64,000 bases of DNA, taken from NCBI RefSeq assembly GCF_003001815.1, contig NZ_PVMZ01000018.1, positions 186,001-250,000 on the forward strand, given 5' to 3'. Below the pieces are notes generated by a model. The model did no database searches. It had not been told where the DNA came from and saw only the letters and a list, made by a program, of their open reading frames with translations. Source of the stretch: Actinoplanes italicus (lineage in GTDB: Bacteria; Actinomycetota; Actinomycetes; Mycobacteriales; Micromonosporaceae). Shown here in pieces: positions 7,685-16,019 of the stretch (positions are counted from its first letter, which is position 1; each line of letters begins with the position of its first letter). The translations under genes were made by a program, and so were the position numbers.

Positions 7685-8179
7685 ATGACGGGGATCGATG
7701 GCGAGAAGGCAGTCCTGCACGAGTTCCTGACCTATCAGCGAGGTGTCGTCCTGGCGATCGTCGAGGGGCTCGGCGAGCAGGCGCTGCACCGCTCGGTGCT
7801 GCCCTCGGGGTGGACGCCTCTCGGGTTGATCGAGCACCTCGGGCATGCCGAGATCCACTGGTTCCAGGACGTGCTGACCGGCTCCGCCGAGCCCCCACCC
7901 TGGGGCTGGGACGACGCCCCGCCGCTCACCACACCACGACCGGCCTCGGCGGTGATCGACTTCTACCGTGAGGTGTGCAAGCGGTCGGACGAGCTGATCG
8001 CCGTGACGCCGCTGGACGCCGCTCCGGCCCTGCGGCACGAGGTCGAGTGGCTGGCCGAGCAGACCGGCGACCTGCGGCGGATCATCCTGCACATGATCGA
8101 GGAGACCGCCCGGCACGCCGGTCACCTCGACGTGGCGCGGGAGCTGATCGACGGGCGCACTGGCCTGGGCCCACGCTGA
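7685..8179 (+). CDS. DinB-like (DUF664) four-helix protein
   Basis: 164 residues, the family's normal size. The three metal-ligand histidines expected of the DinB/YfiT fold are visible: His in LGLIEHLGHAEIHWF (about 54-61) and the later pair in HMIEETARHAGHLD (about 138-149). In actinomycetes this family includes mycothiol-dependent S-transferases and related thiol enzymes, so a mycothiol-linked detoxification role is plausible. A mycothiol S-conjugate amidase is encoded elsewhere in the window. Substrate is unknown. Confidence 0.9.
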   Translation: MTGIDGEKAVLHEFLTYQRGVVLAIVEGLGEQALHRSVLPSGWTPLGLIEHLGHAEIHWFQDVLTGSAEPPPWGWDDAPPLTTPRPASAVIDFYREVCKRSDELIAVTPLDAAPALRHEVEWLAEQTGDLRRIILHMIEETARHAGHLDVARELIDGRTGLGPR

Positions 8180-8259
8180 TCCCCTGCTGAGCCCGGTCAA
8201 CCACGGGCGGTGCCCTTCGCCCGTGTTCCTTCGCGGTTCCTTCGGCCCGGGCTGTTCCT

Positions 8260-8410
8260 CAGCGGCCCGTGTTTCCGGCAGCAGCCCGTGTTTCCGGCAG
8301 CAGCCCGTGTTTCCGGCAGCAGCCCGTGTTTCCGGCAGCAGCCCGTGTTTCCGGCAGCAGCCCGTGTTTCCGGCAGCGACCCGTGTTTCCGGCAGCGGCC
8401 AGTGTTTCTA
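8260..8410. repeat. 19-bp tandem repeat array, 8 units
   Basis: The unit CGTGTTTCCGGCAGCAGCC recurs at exactly 19-bp steps from 8268; units 1-5 are nearly identical, units 6-8 are diverged and the last (AGTGTTTCTAGCGGCC) is decayed. Because 19 is not a multiple of three, open frames across the array give the same 19-residue peptide in every frame; these are artefacts of the repeat, not genes. It lies between convergent genes, where slippage would do no harm. Confidence 0.9.
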
Positions 8411-8441
8411 GCGGCCGGTGCCTTCAGCCGGGACGGTGTCA

Positions 8442-8663
8442 TCAGCTGCGGGCCGTGATGAGGCGGGTCCGGAGGCGGCTCAGCAGTGGCATCAGGCCAT
8501 AGACGACGATCGGCACGGCGATCGTCGCCAGCACGAGGGTGCGCAGCACCATCGGGGCGTCCCGGAGCAGGTCGCCGAGCAGCAGCTGCAGGACGGTCAG
8601 GGTGGGGAACACGGCGATCCAGATCATGACGGCCATCTGGTGGCGGCTCGATCTATTCGACAT
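8442..8663 (-). CDS. Small two-helix membrane protein
   Basis: 73 residues: a short basic start (MSNRSSRHQ), a helix at about 11-31, a short acidic loop (GDLLRDAP), a second helix at about 39-60 ending in YGLMPLLSRLRTRL. This hairpin resembles the membrane tail found after some antibiotic-biosynthesis-monooxygenase domains (RxxL-V-x-P-LxRL), here without the enzyme part. A ribosome-binding site (GAGGAG) sits 8 nt before the ATG. Function unknown. Confidence 0.7.
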   Translation of the reverse strand: MSNRSSRHQMAVMIWIAVFPTLTVLQLLLGDLLRDAPMVLRTLVLATIAVPIVVYGLMPLLSRLRTRLITARS

Positions 8664-8702
8664 GGAGATGACTCCTCATATGGCAGCGATTGGGGGCGGT
8701 TC

Positions 8703-8813
8703 CTACAGCGGGAGGCGGGCGAGTGCCTACAGCCGGAGGCGGGCGAGCTCTACAGCGAAGAGTTGGGCTCTACAGCGGAAAGGGGTCGGGCACTACAGCG
8801 GGAGGCGGTTGAC
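8703..8813. repeat. Imperfect CTACAGCGGGAGG repeat
   Basis: Five copies starting at 8703, 8727, 8750, 8770 and 8793 with 20-24 bp steps and considerable divergence. The last copy supplies the stop codon of the reductase-like gene that ends at 8793. This is the second of three repeat tracts within 1.7 kb. Confidence 0.7.
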
Positions 8814-9737
8814 GAGGGCAGCGACCTGGCGTTCCTGCGCCGCGGAGAACGGGAGGGCGTCGCGGACGTCCTCCTCGACGAGGTCGGCGTTGATGTCGAT
8901 GGCGGCGGCCGATCCGGCGCCGGCCGCGGTGATCACCTGCGCCCGAGGGTCTACGGCGTTACCGGCCGCCCAGACGCCCGGCACGGTGGTGCGTCCGGTG
9001 CGCTCGTCGGTCAGGACCGCGCCCAGGCCGGTGAGCAGGGCGTCAGTGGGAACCAGCCGGGGACGGACGAAGAGGGCGTACGGAGCGACGACGCTGGCCC
9101 GGTCGAGTTCGATGCCGGCCAGCCGGTCGCCTTCGATGATCAGGCGGGTCACGACGCCCTCGACAACGCGGATGTCACGGGCCTTGAGCCGCTGCCGATC
9201 GTCGTTGCTCAGCTCGTGGGTGTGGGCGAAGAAGGTCACGTCGGCCGACCACTGGCGGATCAGCAGGGCGTGGCGGACGGTTTCGGGACTGCCGCCGAGC
9301 ACGCCCAGCGGCCGGTCCCGTACCTCGAACCCGTGGCAGTACGGACAGTGCAGCACATCGCGGCCCCAGCGGTCGGCCAGACCGGGGATCGCGGGGATCT
9401 CGTCACGCAGGCCGGTCGCCACGAGCACCCGCCGGGTCCCGATCACGCCGCCTGAGGCGAGCCCGACACGGAATCCGGCTGAGCGCGGGGTGATCGCGGT
9501 GACGGTGCCGTCGAGCAGTTCGCCGCCGTAGCCCTTGATCTCGGCTCGTCCGGCGGCCAGGAAGTCGGCGGGCGGCATGCCGTCGCGCGACAGGTATCCG
9601 TGCATGTGGGCCGCCGGTGCGTTGCGCGGCCGGCCCGCGTCGATCACCGCCACCCGGCGACGGGCCCTGGTCAGGACCAGGGCGGCGCTGAGTCCGGCGG
9701 CGCCGCCGCCCACTACTACGACGTCGTATTCGTTCAT
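8793..9737 (-). CDS. Thioredoxin-reductase-like FAD/NAD(P) oxidoreductase
   Basis: 314 residues. The FAD-binding motif GGGAAGLSAA is at 10-19, the redox pair is CPYC (131-134) followed by HGFE, the NADPH domain follows (GVLGGSPETVRHAL), and a final FAD motif GVWAAGNAVDP is near 266. A CPYCHG centre is typical of the low-molecular-weight branch related to GliT/HlmI-type dithiol oxidases rather than classical TrxB (CATC). No thioredoxin gene is nearby. It faces an XRE/cupin regulator across a 275-bp region carrying a 51-bp repeat, which suggests the regulator controls it. Confidence 0.9.
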   Translation of the reverse strand: MNEYDVVVVGGGAAGLSAALVLTRARRRVAVIDAGRPRNAPAAHMHGYLSRDGMPPADFLAAGRAEIKGYGGELLDGTVTAITPRSAGFRVGLASGGVIGTRRVLVATGLRDEIPAIPGLADRWGRDVLHCPYCHGFEVRDRPLGVLGGSPETVRHALLIRQWSADVTFFAHTHELSNDDRQRLKARDIRVVEGVVTRLIIEGDRLAGIELDRASVVAPYALFVRPRLVPTDALLTGLGAVLTDERTGRTTVPGVWAAGNAVDPRAQVITAAGAGSAAAIDINADLVEEDVRDALPFSAAQERQVAALVNRLPL

Positions 9738-9801
9738 GCCGCCCAGGCTGCGCGGCCACGCCGGATCCCGGCAAAGAACGTTGCCGTTTCTGGGAACCGG
9801 C

Positions 9802-9925
9802 CGGCTCGACGGCGGCAGCCCGGTATCGGCCACCCGACGGCAGCGGCCCATACGGCTCGATGGCGGCAGCCCGGTATCGGCCACCCGACGGCAGCGGCCC
9901 ATACGGCTCGATGGCGGCGGCCCTG
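9802..9925. repeat. 51-bp tandem repeat in a divergent promoter region
   Basis: Two full copies (9802, 9853) and the start of a third (9904) of a 51-bp unit beginning CGGCTCGATGGCGGCAGCCC. It fills the space between the reductase-like gene and its divergent XRE/cupin regulator, so copy number would change the promoter spacing and possibly the number of operator sites. Confidence 0.85.
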
Positions 9926-10012
9926 CACCGGCGGCTCGGTGTCTGCGCCGGGCGTTCTTCGCGTCTGCCCGGTCCTTTCCCGGAAACGGCAACATTGGTT
10001 GCCGATGTGGGG

Positions 10013-10621
10013 ATGGCCGGGTCGAATGGGCCTGTGGAACCAGCGATCACCGCAGCCCTTGCCGAGGTCGGCCCCCGGCTCCGGGCCCTGCGCACCCGCC
10101 GCAACGTCACCCTGACCGCGCTGGCCGAGGTCACCGGCATCTCCAAGAGCACCCTCTCCCGGCTGGAGAGCGGACAGCGCAAGCCGAGCCTGGAGCTGCT
10201 GCTGCCGATCGCGCAGGCGCACCGGGTGCCGATCGACGAGCTGATCGGGGCTCCACAGATCGCCGACCCACGGGTACGCCCGGCGCCCCGGAGGGTGAAC
10301 GGGCGGATCGTGCTGCCGCTGACCCCGCACGCCGGCTCGCTGCAGGCCTGGAAGGTGATCATCCCGGGTGACCAGACCGAGCCCGAACCGCGGACTCACG
10401 AGGGCTACGAGTGGCTCTACGTGCTCTCCGGACGGCTCCGGCTGGTGCTCGGCGACCACGACTTCACCCTCGCGGCCGGGGAGGCGGCCGAGTTCGACAC
10501 ACGGGTGCCGCACTGGTTCGGCAGCACCGGCGAGCACGCCGTCGAGATCATCAGCATCCTGGGGCGGCAGGGCGAGCGAATGCACGTCCGAGCCCGCCCG
10601 GCCGCCGCCGCCGCTCGATGA
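10013..10621 (+). CDS. XRE-family regulator with cupin sensor domain
   Basis: 202 residues from ATG at 10013; a GTG 7 codons on (MEPAITAALAEVG-type start) is equally likely. The HTH is at about 25-65 (LTALAEVTGISKSTLSRLESGQRKP), followed by a double-stranded beta-helix cupin (about 110-185) with the EGYEWLYVLSGRLRLVLG and HWFGSTGEHAVEI strands. Such regulators sense a small molecule in the cupin. It is divergent from the thioredoxin-reductase-like gene, a common pairing in which the regulator represses the flavoenzyme. Confidence 0.9.
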   Translation: MAGSNGPVEPAITAALAEVGPRLRALRTRRNVTLTALAEVTGISKSTLSRLESGQRKPSLELLLPIAQAHRVPIDELIGAPQIADPRVRPAPRRVNGRIVLPLTPHAGSLQAWKVIIPGDQTEPEPRTHEGYEWLYVLSGRLRLVLGDHDFTLAAGEAAEFDTRVPHWFGSTGEHAVEIISILGRQGERMHVRARPAAAAAR

Positions 10622-10687
10622 GAGTCCGCGACGAGGCACGACGCCCCGACCACCCGGCCGCCGCCGACGCTACGGGCAGTACAGGCG

Positions 10688-11983
10688 CTACAGGCGCTCC
10701 ATGAGGGTCCGATACCAGGCGACGCCCTTGAGGTAGGCCTCGACGGTGATGTGCTCGTCGTGCGTGTGGATCGACTCGCGCTGCTTCTTGGTCATCTCGA
10801 ACGGGGTGAACCGGTAGACACGCTCGCTGATCTTCGTGAAGTGGCGGGCGTCGGTCGCGGCCATCATCACGTAGGGCGAGGTCACCGCCTCCGGGAAGTG
10901 CTCGCCGGTCACCGCGGCGATCAGGTCGAACGCCTCGTCGAGCGGGGACGACGGGGACGGCTCGCCCTCGTCGATCACGGTGATCCGCACCTGCGGGTCC
11001 TTGATCACCCGGCGGACGTGCCTGATGACACCCTCCATGGTGTCGCCGACCAGGATGCGGATGTTCACGCCGGCGGTGGCGGTGGCGGCGACCACGTTCA
11101 GGGCCGGGGAGCCGCTGAGTGTCGTCACCGCGACGGTGGTGCGGACCATCGCCGCCGTCTCGGGACCGGCCGCCAGCAGCAGGCGGGTCAGCAGGGCACG
11201 GCTGCGGACGGCGGTGCTCAACGCGTACCGCATGGGGGGTTTGGCATGTGGCGCCGCTCGCCGGAAGAGCTCCATGGTGGCGTCGGGCGCGGAGGCCCGC
11301 ATCGGCGCGCGGTCGAGGCGGGTGACGGCTCGCGCGAGGCGGGCGGTCGGGCCGAGCGGCGCCGGTGTGGAGGCATGCCCGCCTCGGCCGTCGACGCGCA
11401 GTTCGAGGGAGGTGATGCCCTTCTCGGTGACGCCGATGACCGCGATCGGCTTCTCCACGCCGGGAAAGGCGTCGTAGGCGACCGCGCCGCCCTCGTCGAG
11501 CACGAACCACGGGGTGACGCCGCGGCGGCGGAGCTCCTCGACGGCGAGCGGGGCCGCGTCGCCGGCGACCTCCTCGTTGCAGCCGAACGACAGCCAGACG
11601 TCCTGTGCCGGGGTGTACCCGGTGGCGAGCAGGTCCTCCACGGCCTGGCAGATCGCGACGAGACTGCCCTTGCAGTCCAGGGTTCCGCGGCCCCAGATCA
11701 CGCCGTCCTCGATCACCGCTCCGAAGGGTGGGTGCCGCCAGGGTCCCTCGACCGGGACCACGTCGCTGTGCGCCATCAGCACGACCGGCCGGTCGGCGGC
11801 GGCACCGGCCCAGTGGAACAGCAGGCCGTGGCTGCCGACCCGGACCAGCGGCAACGCGTGCAGCAGCGGGAAGTGCCCGCGCAACGCCGCCAGGAACGCG
11901 TCGAAGGCGACGTGGTCCCAGGCGGCGGTGTCGCGGGTCGAGACGGTCGGGATCCGCAGGAGGTCGCGGAACACCTCGATCAT
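10688..11983 (-). CDS. M20-family metallopeptidase / amidohydrolase
   Basis: 431 residues. Metal and catalytic residues are visible: His-Asp in LMAHSDVVP, the bridging Asp in GRGTLDCKGS, catalytic Glu-Glu in FGCNEEVAGD, Asp in FVLDEGGA, and the last His in TDARHFTK. A dimerisation (lid) domain covers about 195-310. The size matches the CPS1/aminoacylase-like group of M20. Its ATG overlaps the stop of the radical SAM gene by 4 nt, so the two are translationally coupled, suggesting that it trims or hydrolyses an amide in the same pathway. Confidence 0.92.
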   Translation of the reverse strand: MIEVFRDLLRIPTVSTRDTAAWDHVAFDAFLAALRGHFPLLHALPLVRVGSHGLLFHWAGAAADRPVVLMAHSDVVPVEGPWRHPPFGAVIEDGVIWGRGTLDCKGSLVAICQAVEDLLATGYTPAQDVWLSFGCNEEVAGDAAPLAVEELRRRGVTPWFVLDEGGAVAYDAFPGVEKPIAVIGVTEKGITSLELRVDGRGGHASTPAPLGPTARLARAVTRLDRAPMRASAPDATMELFRRAAPHAKPPMRYALSTAVRSRALLTRLLLAAGPETAAMVRTTVAVTTLSGSPALNVVAATATAGVNIRILVGDTMEGVIRHVRRVIKDPQVRITVIDEGEPSPSSPLDEAFDLIAAVTGEHFPEAVTSPYVMMAATDARHFTKISERVYRFTPFEMTKKQRESIHTHDEHITVEAYLKGVAWYRTLMERL

Positions 11984-13287
11984 TTTTCGGCCGGCAGCGT
12001 GTCCATGAACGAGCTGACCGAGAAGACCGCGTTGCCGGCGCCGGGCGGGCCGTAGCCGGGCGGGCTGGACAGCCCGTTGGCCTCCATGGTCGCGCGGTAC
12101 GCCTCCAGGAGCCGGATGTGGTACTCGAGGGGAGCACCCTCGGGGTTCATCTTGCCCAGCGGGGTGGTCGGCTCCGGGCACCAGGTGGTGAACCGCGGGG
12201 TGATGCCCCGGGACATGAAGTACTGCAGGCCCTCGGTGGTCGACGCGATCGCCTCGTCGACGGTGGTGAACCCGAACGGCGCGGCCATCTCGATGCCGGC
12301 CACGAAGTTGGGGATCACGTTGCGTGGGCCGAACACCTCGGCCGAGGTGAGGATGCGGCGGTGCCACTCCTCCCGGCCGACGTACCGCTCCTTACCGGGG
12401 CAGTAACGCTCGAACAGATACTTGTCCCACACCTCGTAGTTGGGGTGGTAGATCCGGATGCCGTAGTCGTAGAAGCGCTGCACGTCCTCTTTCGGGAGCG
12501 CCTGCGCGACGACCTTGCCGATCCACCGGCCCGGGAAACGCTCCTCGATCGCCTGGGCGTACCGGCCGTAGAAGTCGGCCTCGGCCAGCCCGTCGACCTT
12601 GCTGGTGACGCTGCCGCCGGTCAGCGTGTAGGCGTGCGACGTCTTCGCGGTGTCGTACTTGTCGATGATCGCGAGCGCCTCGAGCACCTCGTCGACCGGC
12701 TTCACACCGGTGTAGGGCCGCCCGGCCGCCTTGTGCTGACGCCAGTTGTGGTTGATGTCGCAGTACTGGCACTCCTCTTTGGCGCCGAAGTACTGACAGA
12801 CCCGGAAGACGGTGAGGTAGACGAGGTAGCCCCACTGGATGGTGGGCGCGACCTCCATCACCTGCTTCCCGTTCTCGAGCGTGTGCCGGTAGTAGTCCGG
12901 CATCGGCGGCAGCCCGACGTCGGCGATCGGCCGGTCGTCGAGGTGCAGCATCAGCTTGCCGTCCTCGGTCGGCTTCACCCGATACGGCGAGGACGGGTTG
13001 ATCCGCACCGACACCACCGTGCGACGAAGGTCGTACGGCCCGCCGGTGAGCACGATCTCCTCCGGTGGCCGCCGCAGCGCCGCCTCGCCCAGCTCGGGCA
13101 GGGTCCGGTGGTCGAACGAGAAGATGAAGTACGACTTCGGCTTCACGTCACCGTTCTCGTTGTCGGTGAGCGCCGAATCGTCGAACGCCAGCCCGCCCCG
13201 CAGCAGGTCTTCCTTGATCACCGCCTCACGCGGGATGTGCGGGAACCGTCCCATCAGATCTTCGATGAGATCCGTGCGCCTCTGCAT
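11980..13287 (-). CDS. Radical SAM protein with an unusual CX8CX2C cluster
   Basis: 435 residues. Cysteines at 164, 173 and 176 (VCQYFGAKEECQYCD) give CX8CX2C rather than the classical CX3CX2C. The Tyr before the last Cys and the downstream TLTGGS segment, which matches the SAM-binding GGE strand, support the assignment. The barrel continues with VVAQALPKEDVQRFYDYGI and NYEVWDKYLFERYCPGK, and FVAGIE near the end, like the BioB/HydE group. Residues 1-140 are an extra N-terminal region. A strong ribosome-binding site (GGGGAGGA) precedes the ATG. Coupled to the M20 peptidase. Substrate unknown. Confidence 0.85.
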   Translation of the reverse strand: MQRRTDLIEDLMGRFPHIPREAVIKEDLLRGGLAFDDSALTDNENGDVKPKSYFIFSFDHRTLPELGEAALRRPPEEIVLTGGPYDLRRTVVSVRINPSSPYRVKPTEDGKLMLHLDDRPIADVGLPPMPDYYRHTLENGKQVMEVAPTIQWGYLVYLTVFRVCQYFGAKEECQYCDINHNWRQHKAAGRPYTGVKPVDEVLEALAIIDKYDTAKTSHAYTLTGGSVTSKVDGLAEADFYGRYAQAIEERFPGRWIGKVVAQALPKEDVQRFYDYGIRIYHPNYEVWDKYLFERYCPGKERYVGREEWHRRILTSAEVFGPRNVIPNFVAGIEMAAPFGFTTVDEAIASTTEGLQYFMSRGITPRFTTWCPEPTTPLGKMNPEGAPLEYHIRLLEAYRATMEANGLSSPPGYGPPGAGNAVFSVSSFMDTLPAEK

Positions 13288-13372
13288 GCGTCCTCCCCGA
13301 CGGACCGTAGCACGCCCAGCCCCTTACATCCGGAGCCAGGCCGCCGTGTCCAGGATCACCCCAAACCCCAGG

Positions 13373-14791
13373 TCAGCGCGCTTCTCCAGGTGGGCGATCA
13401 TCTCCCGGCCGGCATCCCAGCAGGCGGGCGATGTGGAGGGTACGCCGGACCGCGTCATCGATCGTCTTCGGCCGGACCGAGCCGGTGTCGCCCGTCACCA
13501 CGAACAGTTCCCGCCCGCGGGCCGTCCAGGGCGGGATCTCCCCTCGCCGGAACGCCGCCCGCAACGCGACCTCATCCGCCGTCCCCACGTCGCCGACGAG
13601 TCTGCCGGGCAGGCGCATGGCGGCCGAGGGAATCGGCTCCGGCAGCCGCAGCACGACGAAGACCCCGCTGCCGTCGCGTTCCGGGGTGGCGTCGGCGAGC
13701 GCGTTGCCGTCCCACGAGATCCGCCCGGCGGTGACCGGAAAGCCACCCGAACGGAACGACCAGGCCGCGCGGACCCTGATCGAGCCCTGTTGGCGCAGGT
13801 CGGTCCACGGCCATTCACGGCTCCCCGGGCGGATCCGCTCCCAGCCTGCCCGCCGGGCATGACGCAGCACCGCGAGCCGCGACCACGCCGGGCGGACGAG
13901 AAACGCCAGGACCAGGGCCGGGCACAGCAGGGCGAGGAGGAGCCCGCCCGGCTCGGTGTCCCGGAAGGCGTACAACCCGATCATCAGCAGCTCGACCAGG
14001 GCCAGGACGAGATAGACGACCATGCCCGCGTACGGGATCAGGAAGGCCTTCCCACGCCAGTGCCGCGCACGGGCGACCCGGCGCTCAGCGGTCCCGTCCC
14101 GGTCGTCCCCGGCCGGCGGGACCCCTCGGTCCAGGCCGAGGAGCCCGGGGATGCGCAGCGTCCGGTCGACCGCTTTGTCGATCATGGCCGGCTTGATGGA
14201 CTCCTCGGCGGGCGTGACCGTGAACAGGGTCCGGTCGCGGGCCGTCCAGGCCGGGATCGTGCCGTTGAGGTAACTCCACCGCAGGTCCGGCAGATCGAGA
14301 AGCGGCGAGTCGCCGACCCGCTGGAACGGCAGGTGCAGGGCCATCGGCGGCACCGGCCGCGCGAGCGGGACCACGACGAAGACCCCCGCGCCGGCGGGCT
14401 GGTCGACCAGGCCGGCGAAGGCGTCGCCGGTCCACTCGACCGTTCCCGCGATGACCGGCAGGCCGTCCGCCTCGATGGACCAGGCTCGCCGCACCATCGC
14501 CGGCCCCTCGGGCCACGGCCACACCAGGGTGTCCGGGTCGAGCGCCCGCCATCCGGCCCGCCTGGCATGCCGGGTCAGGGCACCGGCCGCGTCCCGCCGC
14601 TGAAACGCGAACCCCAGGATGATCACCGCGAGGAGCAGCATGGCCACGCCCGGGCTTCGCACCCCGTAGCGGTCGTCGATCCGGGACAGCGCCTGCTGGC
14701 CGAGCCACACCATGGCGGCCAGCGCGGCCGAACCGGCCACGAGGACCACCACTCCGACGAAGCGGTGGCCGAGTGCTCGCGCGGTGGTCAC
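13373..14791 (-). CDS. Membrane protein made of two tandem homologous halves
   Basis: 472 residues. GTG start overlapping the upstream stop by 4 nt. Each half has a two-helix membrane hairpin followed by a soluble domain: LTRHARRAGWRALDP...VWPWP in the first half and VLRHARRAGWERIRP...EWPWT in the second, and both end in IDKAVDRTLRIPGLLG / IDDAVRRTLHIARLLG. The halves are clearly a duplication. I do not recognise the family. The soluble domains alternate beta strands (GVFVVVPLARPVPP, GVFVVLRLPEPIPS) and may face the cytosol. Likely co-transcribed with the short upstream gene. Confidence 0.75.
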   Translation of the reverse strand: MTTARALGHRFVGVVVLVAGSAALAAMVWLGQQALSRIDDRYGVRSPGVAMLLLAVIILGFAFQRRDAAGALTRHARRAGWRALDPDTLVWPWPEGPAMVRRAWSIEADGLPVIAGTVEWTGDAFAGLVDQPAGAGVFVVVPLARPVPPMALHLPFQRVGDSPLLDLPDLRWSYLNGTIPAWTARDRTLFTVTPAEESIKPAMIDKAVDRTLRIPGLLGLDRGVPPAGDDRDGTAERRVARARHWRGKAFLIPYAGMVVYLVLALVELLMIGLYAFRDTEPGGLLLALLCPALVLAFLVRPAWSRLAVLRHARRAGWERIRPGSREWPWTDLRQQGSIRVRAAWSFRSGGFPVTAGRISWDGNALADATPERDGSGVFVVLRLPEPIPSAAMRLPGRLVGDVGTADEVALRAAFRRGEIPPWTARGRELFVVTGDTGSVRPKTIDDAVRRTLHIARLLGCRPGDDRPPGEAR

Positions 14792-15141
14792 ACCAGCAGG
14801 ATCAGAGCCGCGCGGGCGAGATCGCGGGCCTGCGCCCACTCGGCGCGGGTGGCCAGGGCCTCGACCTGCCAGAGGTGCCGGTTGTGGTCGCCGCTCATCG
14901 CGTCGAGGTGCTCGTCGAGCCGGGTCAGCGCGGGCAGCGCCGCCTCGTCGAGCCAGCCGCGCGCCACGAACGACGGCAGCAGCGCGAAGCCCTCGTCGAA
15001 CTCGATCTCCAGCTCGGCGACGGCGACCGCCGTGCCGTTGAAGGCCCGGCCGAGCCAGGCCTCCTGACCCGCGGCGTCGAGTGTCAGAACGGCGACGCTG
15101 CGCACGAATCGGAGCGCTGTCCGGGGATCTACTTCATCCAC
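14788..15141 (-). CDS. Small conserved hypothetical protein (117 aa)
   Basis: A helical, acidic 117-residue protein beginning with GTG (VDEVDPRTALRFVRSVAVL). It contains no cysteine, no signal peptide and no recognised motif; the C-terminal half (HLDAMSGDHNRHLWQVEALATRAEW) looks like a helical bundle. A TAGAGT -10 element at leaderless spacing precedes it, and its stop overlaps the start of the duplicated membrane protein, so the pair is an operon. Function unknown. Confidence 0.7.
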   Translation of the reverse strand: MDEVDPRTALRFVRSVAVLTLDAAGQEAWLGRAFNGTAVAVAELEIEFDEGFALLPSFVARGWLDEAALPALTRLDEHLDAMSGDHNRHLWQVEALATRAEWAQARDLARAALILLV

Positions 15142-15147
15142 GGCGTC

Positions 15148-15153
15148 ACTCTA
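15148..15153 (-). promoter_or_regulatory. -10 element, leaderless, for the 117-aa gene
   Basis: TAGAGT on the minus strand, 6 nt before the GTG at 15141; drives the two-gene operon with the duplicated membrane protein. Confidence 0.5.
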
Positions 15154-15191
15154 TGTGCAAGAACGTCGATGCACCGACGGTGACGCGCCGA

Positions 15192-15983
15192 TCATCCGGC
15201 GACCCGGTCGAGCCAGTCGTGCATGAGGGTCCGGAAGAGTGCCGGCTGGTCGAGTTGCAGGTTGTGCCCGGCGACGTCGAGGACCGCGAACGTGGCCCGC
15301 GGGTAGTGCGGCAGCAGGACGAACTGGTCGGTGTACCCGACGACGTGGTCCTGCCGGCCGGTGAGGATCAGCGTGGGCCGTGGGAACGGGTCGCCGCTCT
15401 CCGGGCCGGTCGTCAGCTGCCAGCGCTGCTCGATCCGGTCGATGGCCTCGGCGTCGGCCAGGTCGAGTCCGGGCATGATGCCGTCGCGGAACCCGGCGGC
15501 CGCCTCGGGTGACTCGACCACGGCCATCTCGGCGAACGCGGCCGCGGTCCGGGCGTCGAGTCCGGCGACAGCGGCCGGGTCGGCGCGCAGGACCTGCCGC
15601 GCGGGCAGCGTGCGTCGGGTGCGGTCCACCACGGCGCCGACCGGGCAGATCAGCGCCAGCCCGAGCACCCGTCCGGCCAGCGCGGCGGTCACCGCACGGC
15701 TCAGGTATCCGCCGTAGGACTCCCCCACCAGCAGGAACGGCTCGTCGCCGAGCGTCTCACCGACGAAGTCCAGCACCGCGGCCAGCACGTCGTCGGCGCT
15801 CGCGATCGACGGCGGCGCCGCCGAGCGGCCCATGCCGGGCAGGTCGGGGTAGAGCCGCCGGAACCCTGGCCGCGCGGCGAACACCGGTTCCAGGCAGCCG
15901 AGCATCAGCCGGTGGTCGGCCGTCCACCCGTGCAGCGCCACCACCGGCACGCCGCTCCCGTGTTCGACATGGTGCAGCCCCAT
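15192..15983 (-). CDS. Alpha/beta-fold hydrolase
   Basis: 263 residues from MGLHHVEHGSG. The oxyanion HGWT is at about 22, the nucleophile elbow is GESYGG (Ser near 97), the acid is in LILTGRQDHVVGY and the base is His in DVAGHNLQLD near the end, so the triad is complete. The cap domain is helical. The substrate class (ester, lactone or epoxide) cannot be told. It stands alone between the 117-aa operon and a truncated SMI1-like frame. Confidence 0.88.
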   Translation of the reverse strand: MGLHHVEHGSGVPVVALHGWTADHRLMLGCLEPVFAARPGFRRLYPDLPGMGRSAAPPSIASADDVLAAVLDFVGETLGDEPFLLVGESYGGYLSRAVTAALAGRVLGLALICPVGAVVDRTRRTLPARQVLRADPAAVAGLDARTAAAFAEMAVVESPEAAAGFRDGIMPGLDLADAEAIDRIEQRWQLTTGPESGDPFPRPTLILTGRQDHVVGYTDQFVLLPHYPRATFAVLDVAGHNLQLDQPALFRTLMHDWLDRVAG

Positions 15984-16019
15984 CAGCCCTCCCCGGTGGT
16001 GCGTGGTCAGCAAAGCCTC

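Noticed and set aside
8197..8502. Several overlapping open frames on both strands with 19-residue repeats
   Set aside because: They are produced by the 19-bp tandem repeat, which gives the same peptide in every frame; no start context or homology.
13324..13420. Minus-strand frame ending GVILDTAAWLRM, resembling a sugar-phosphate-isomerase strand
   Set aside because: Only about 25 residues, overlapping the end of the duplicated membrane protein in another frame; too short to support a relic.
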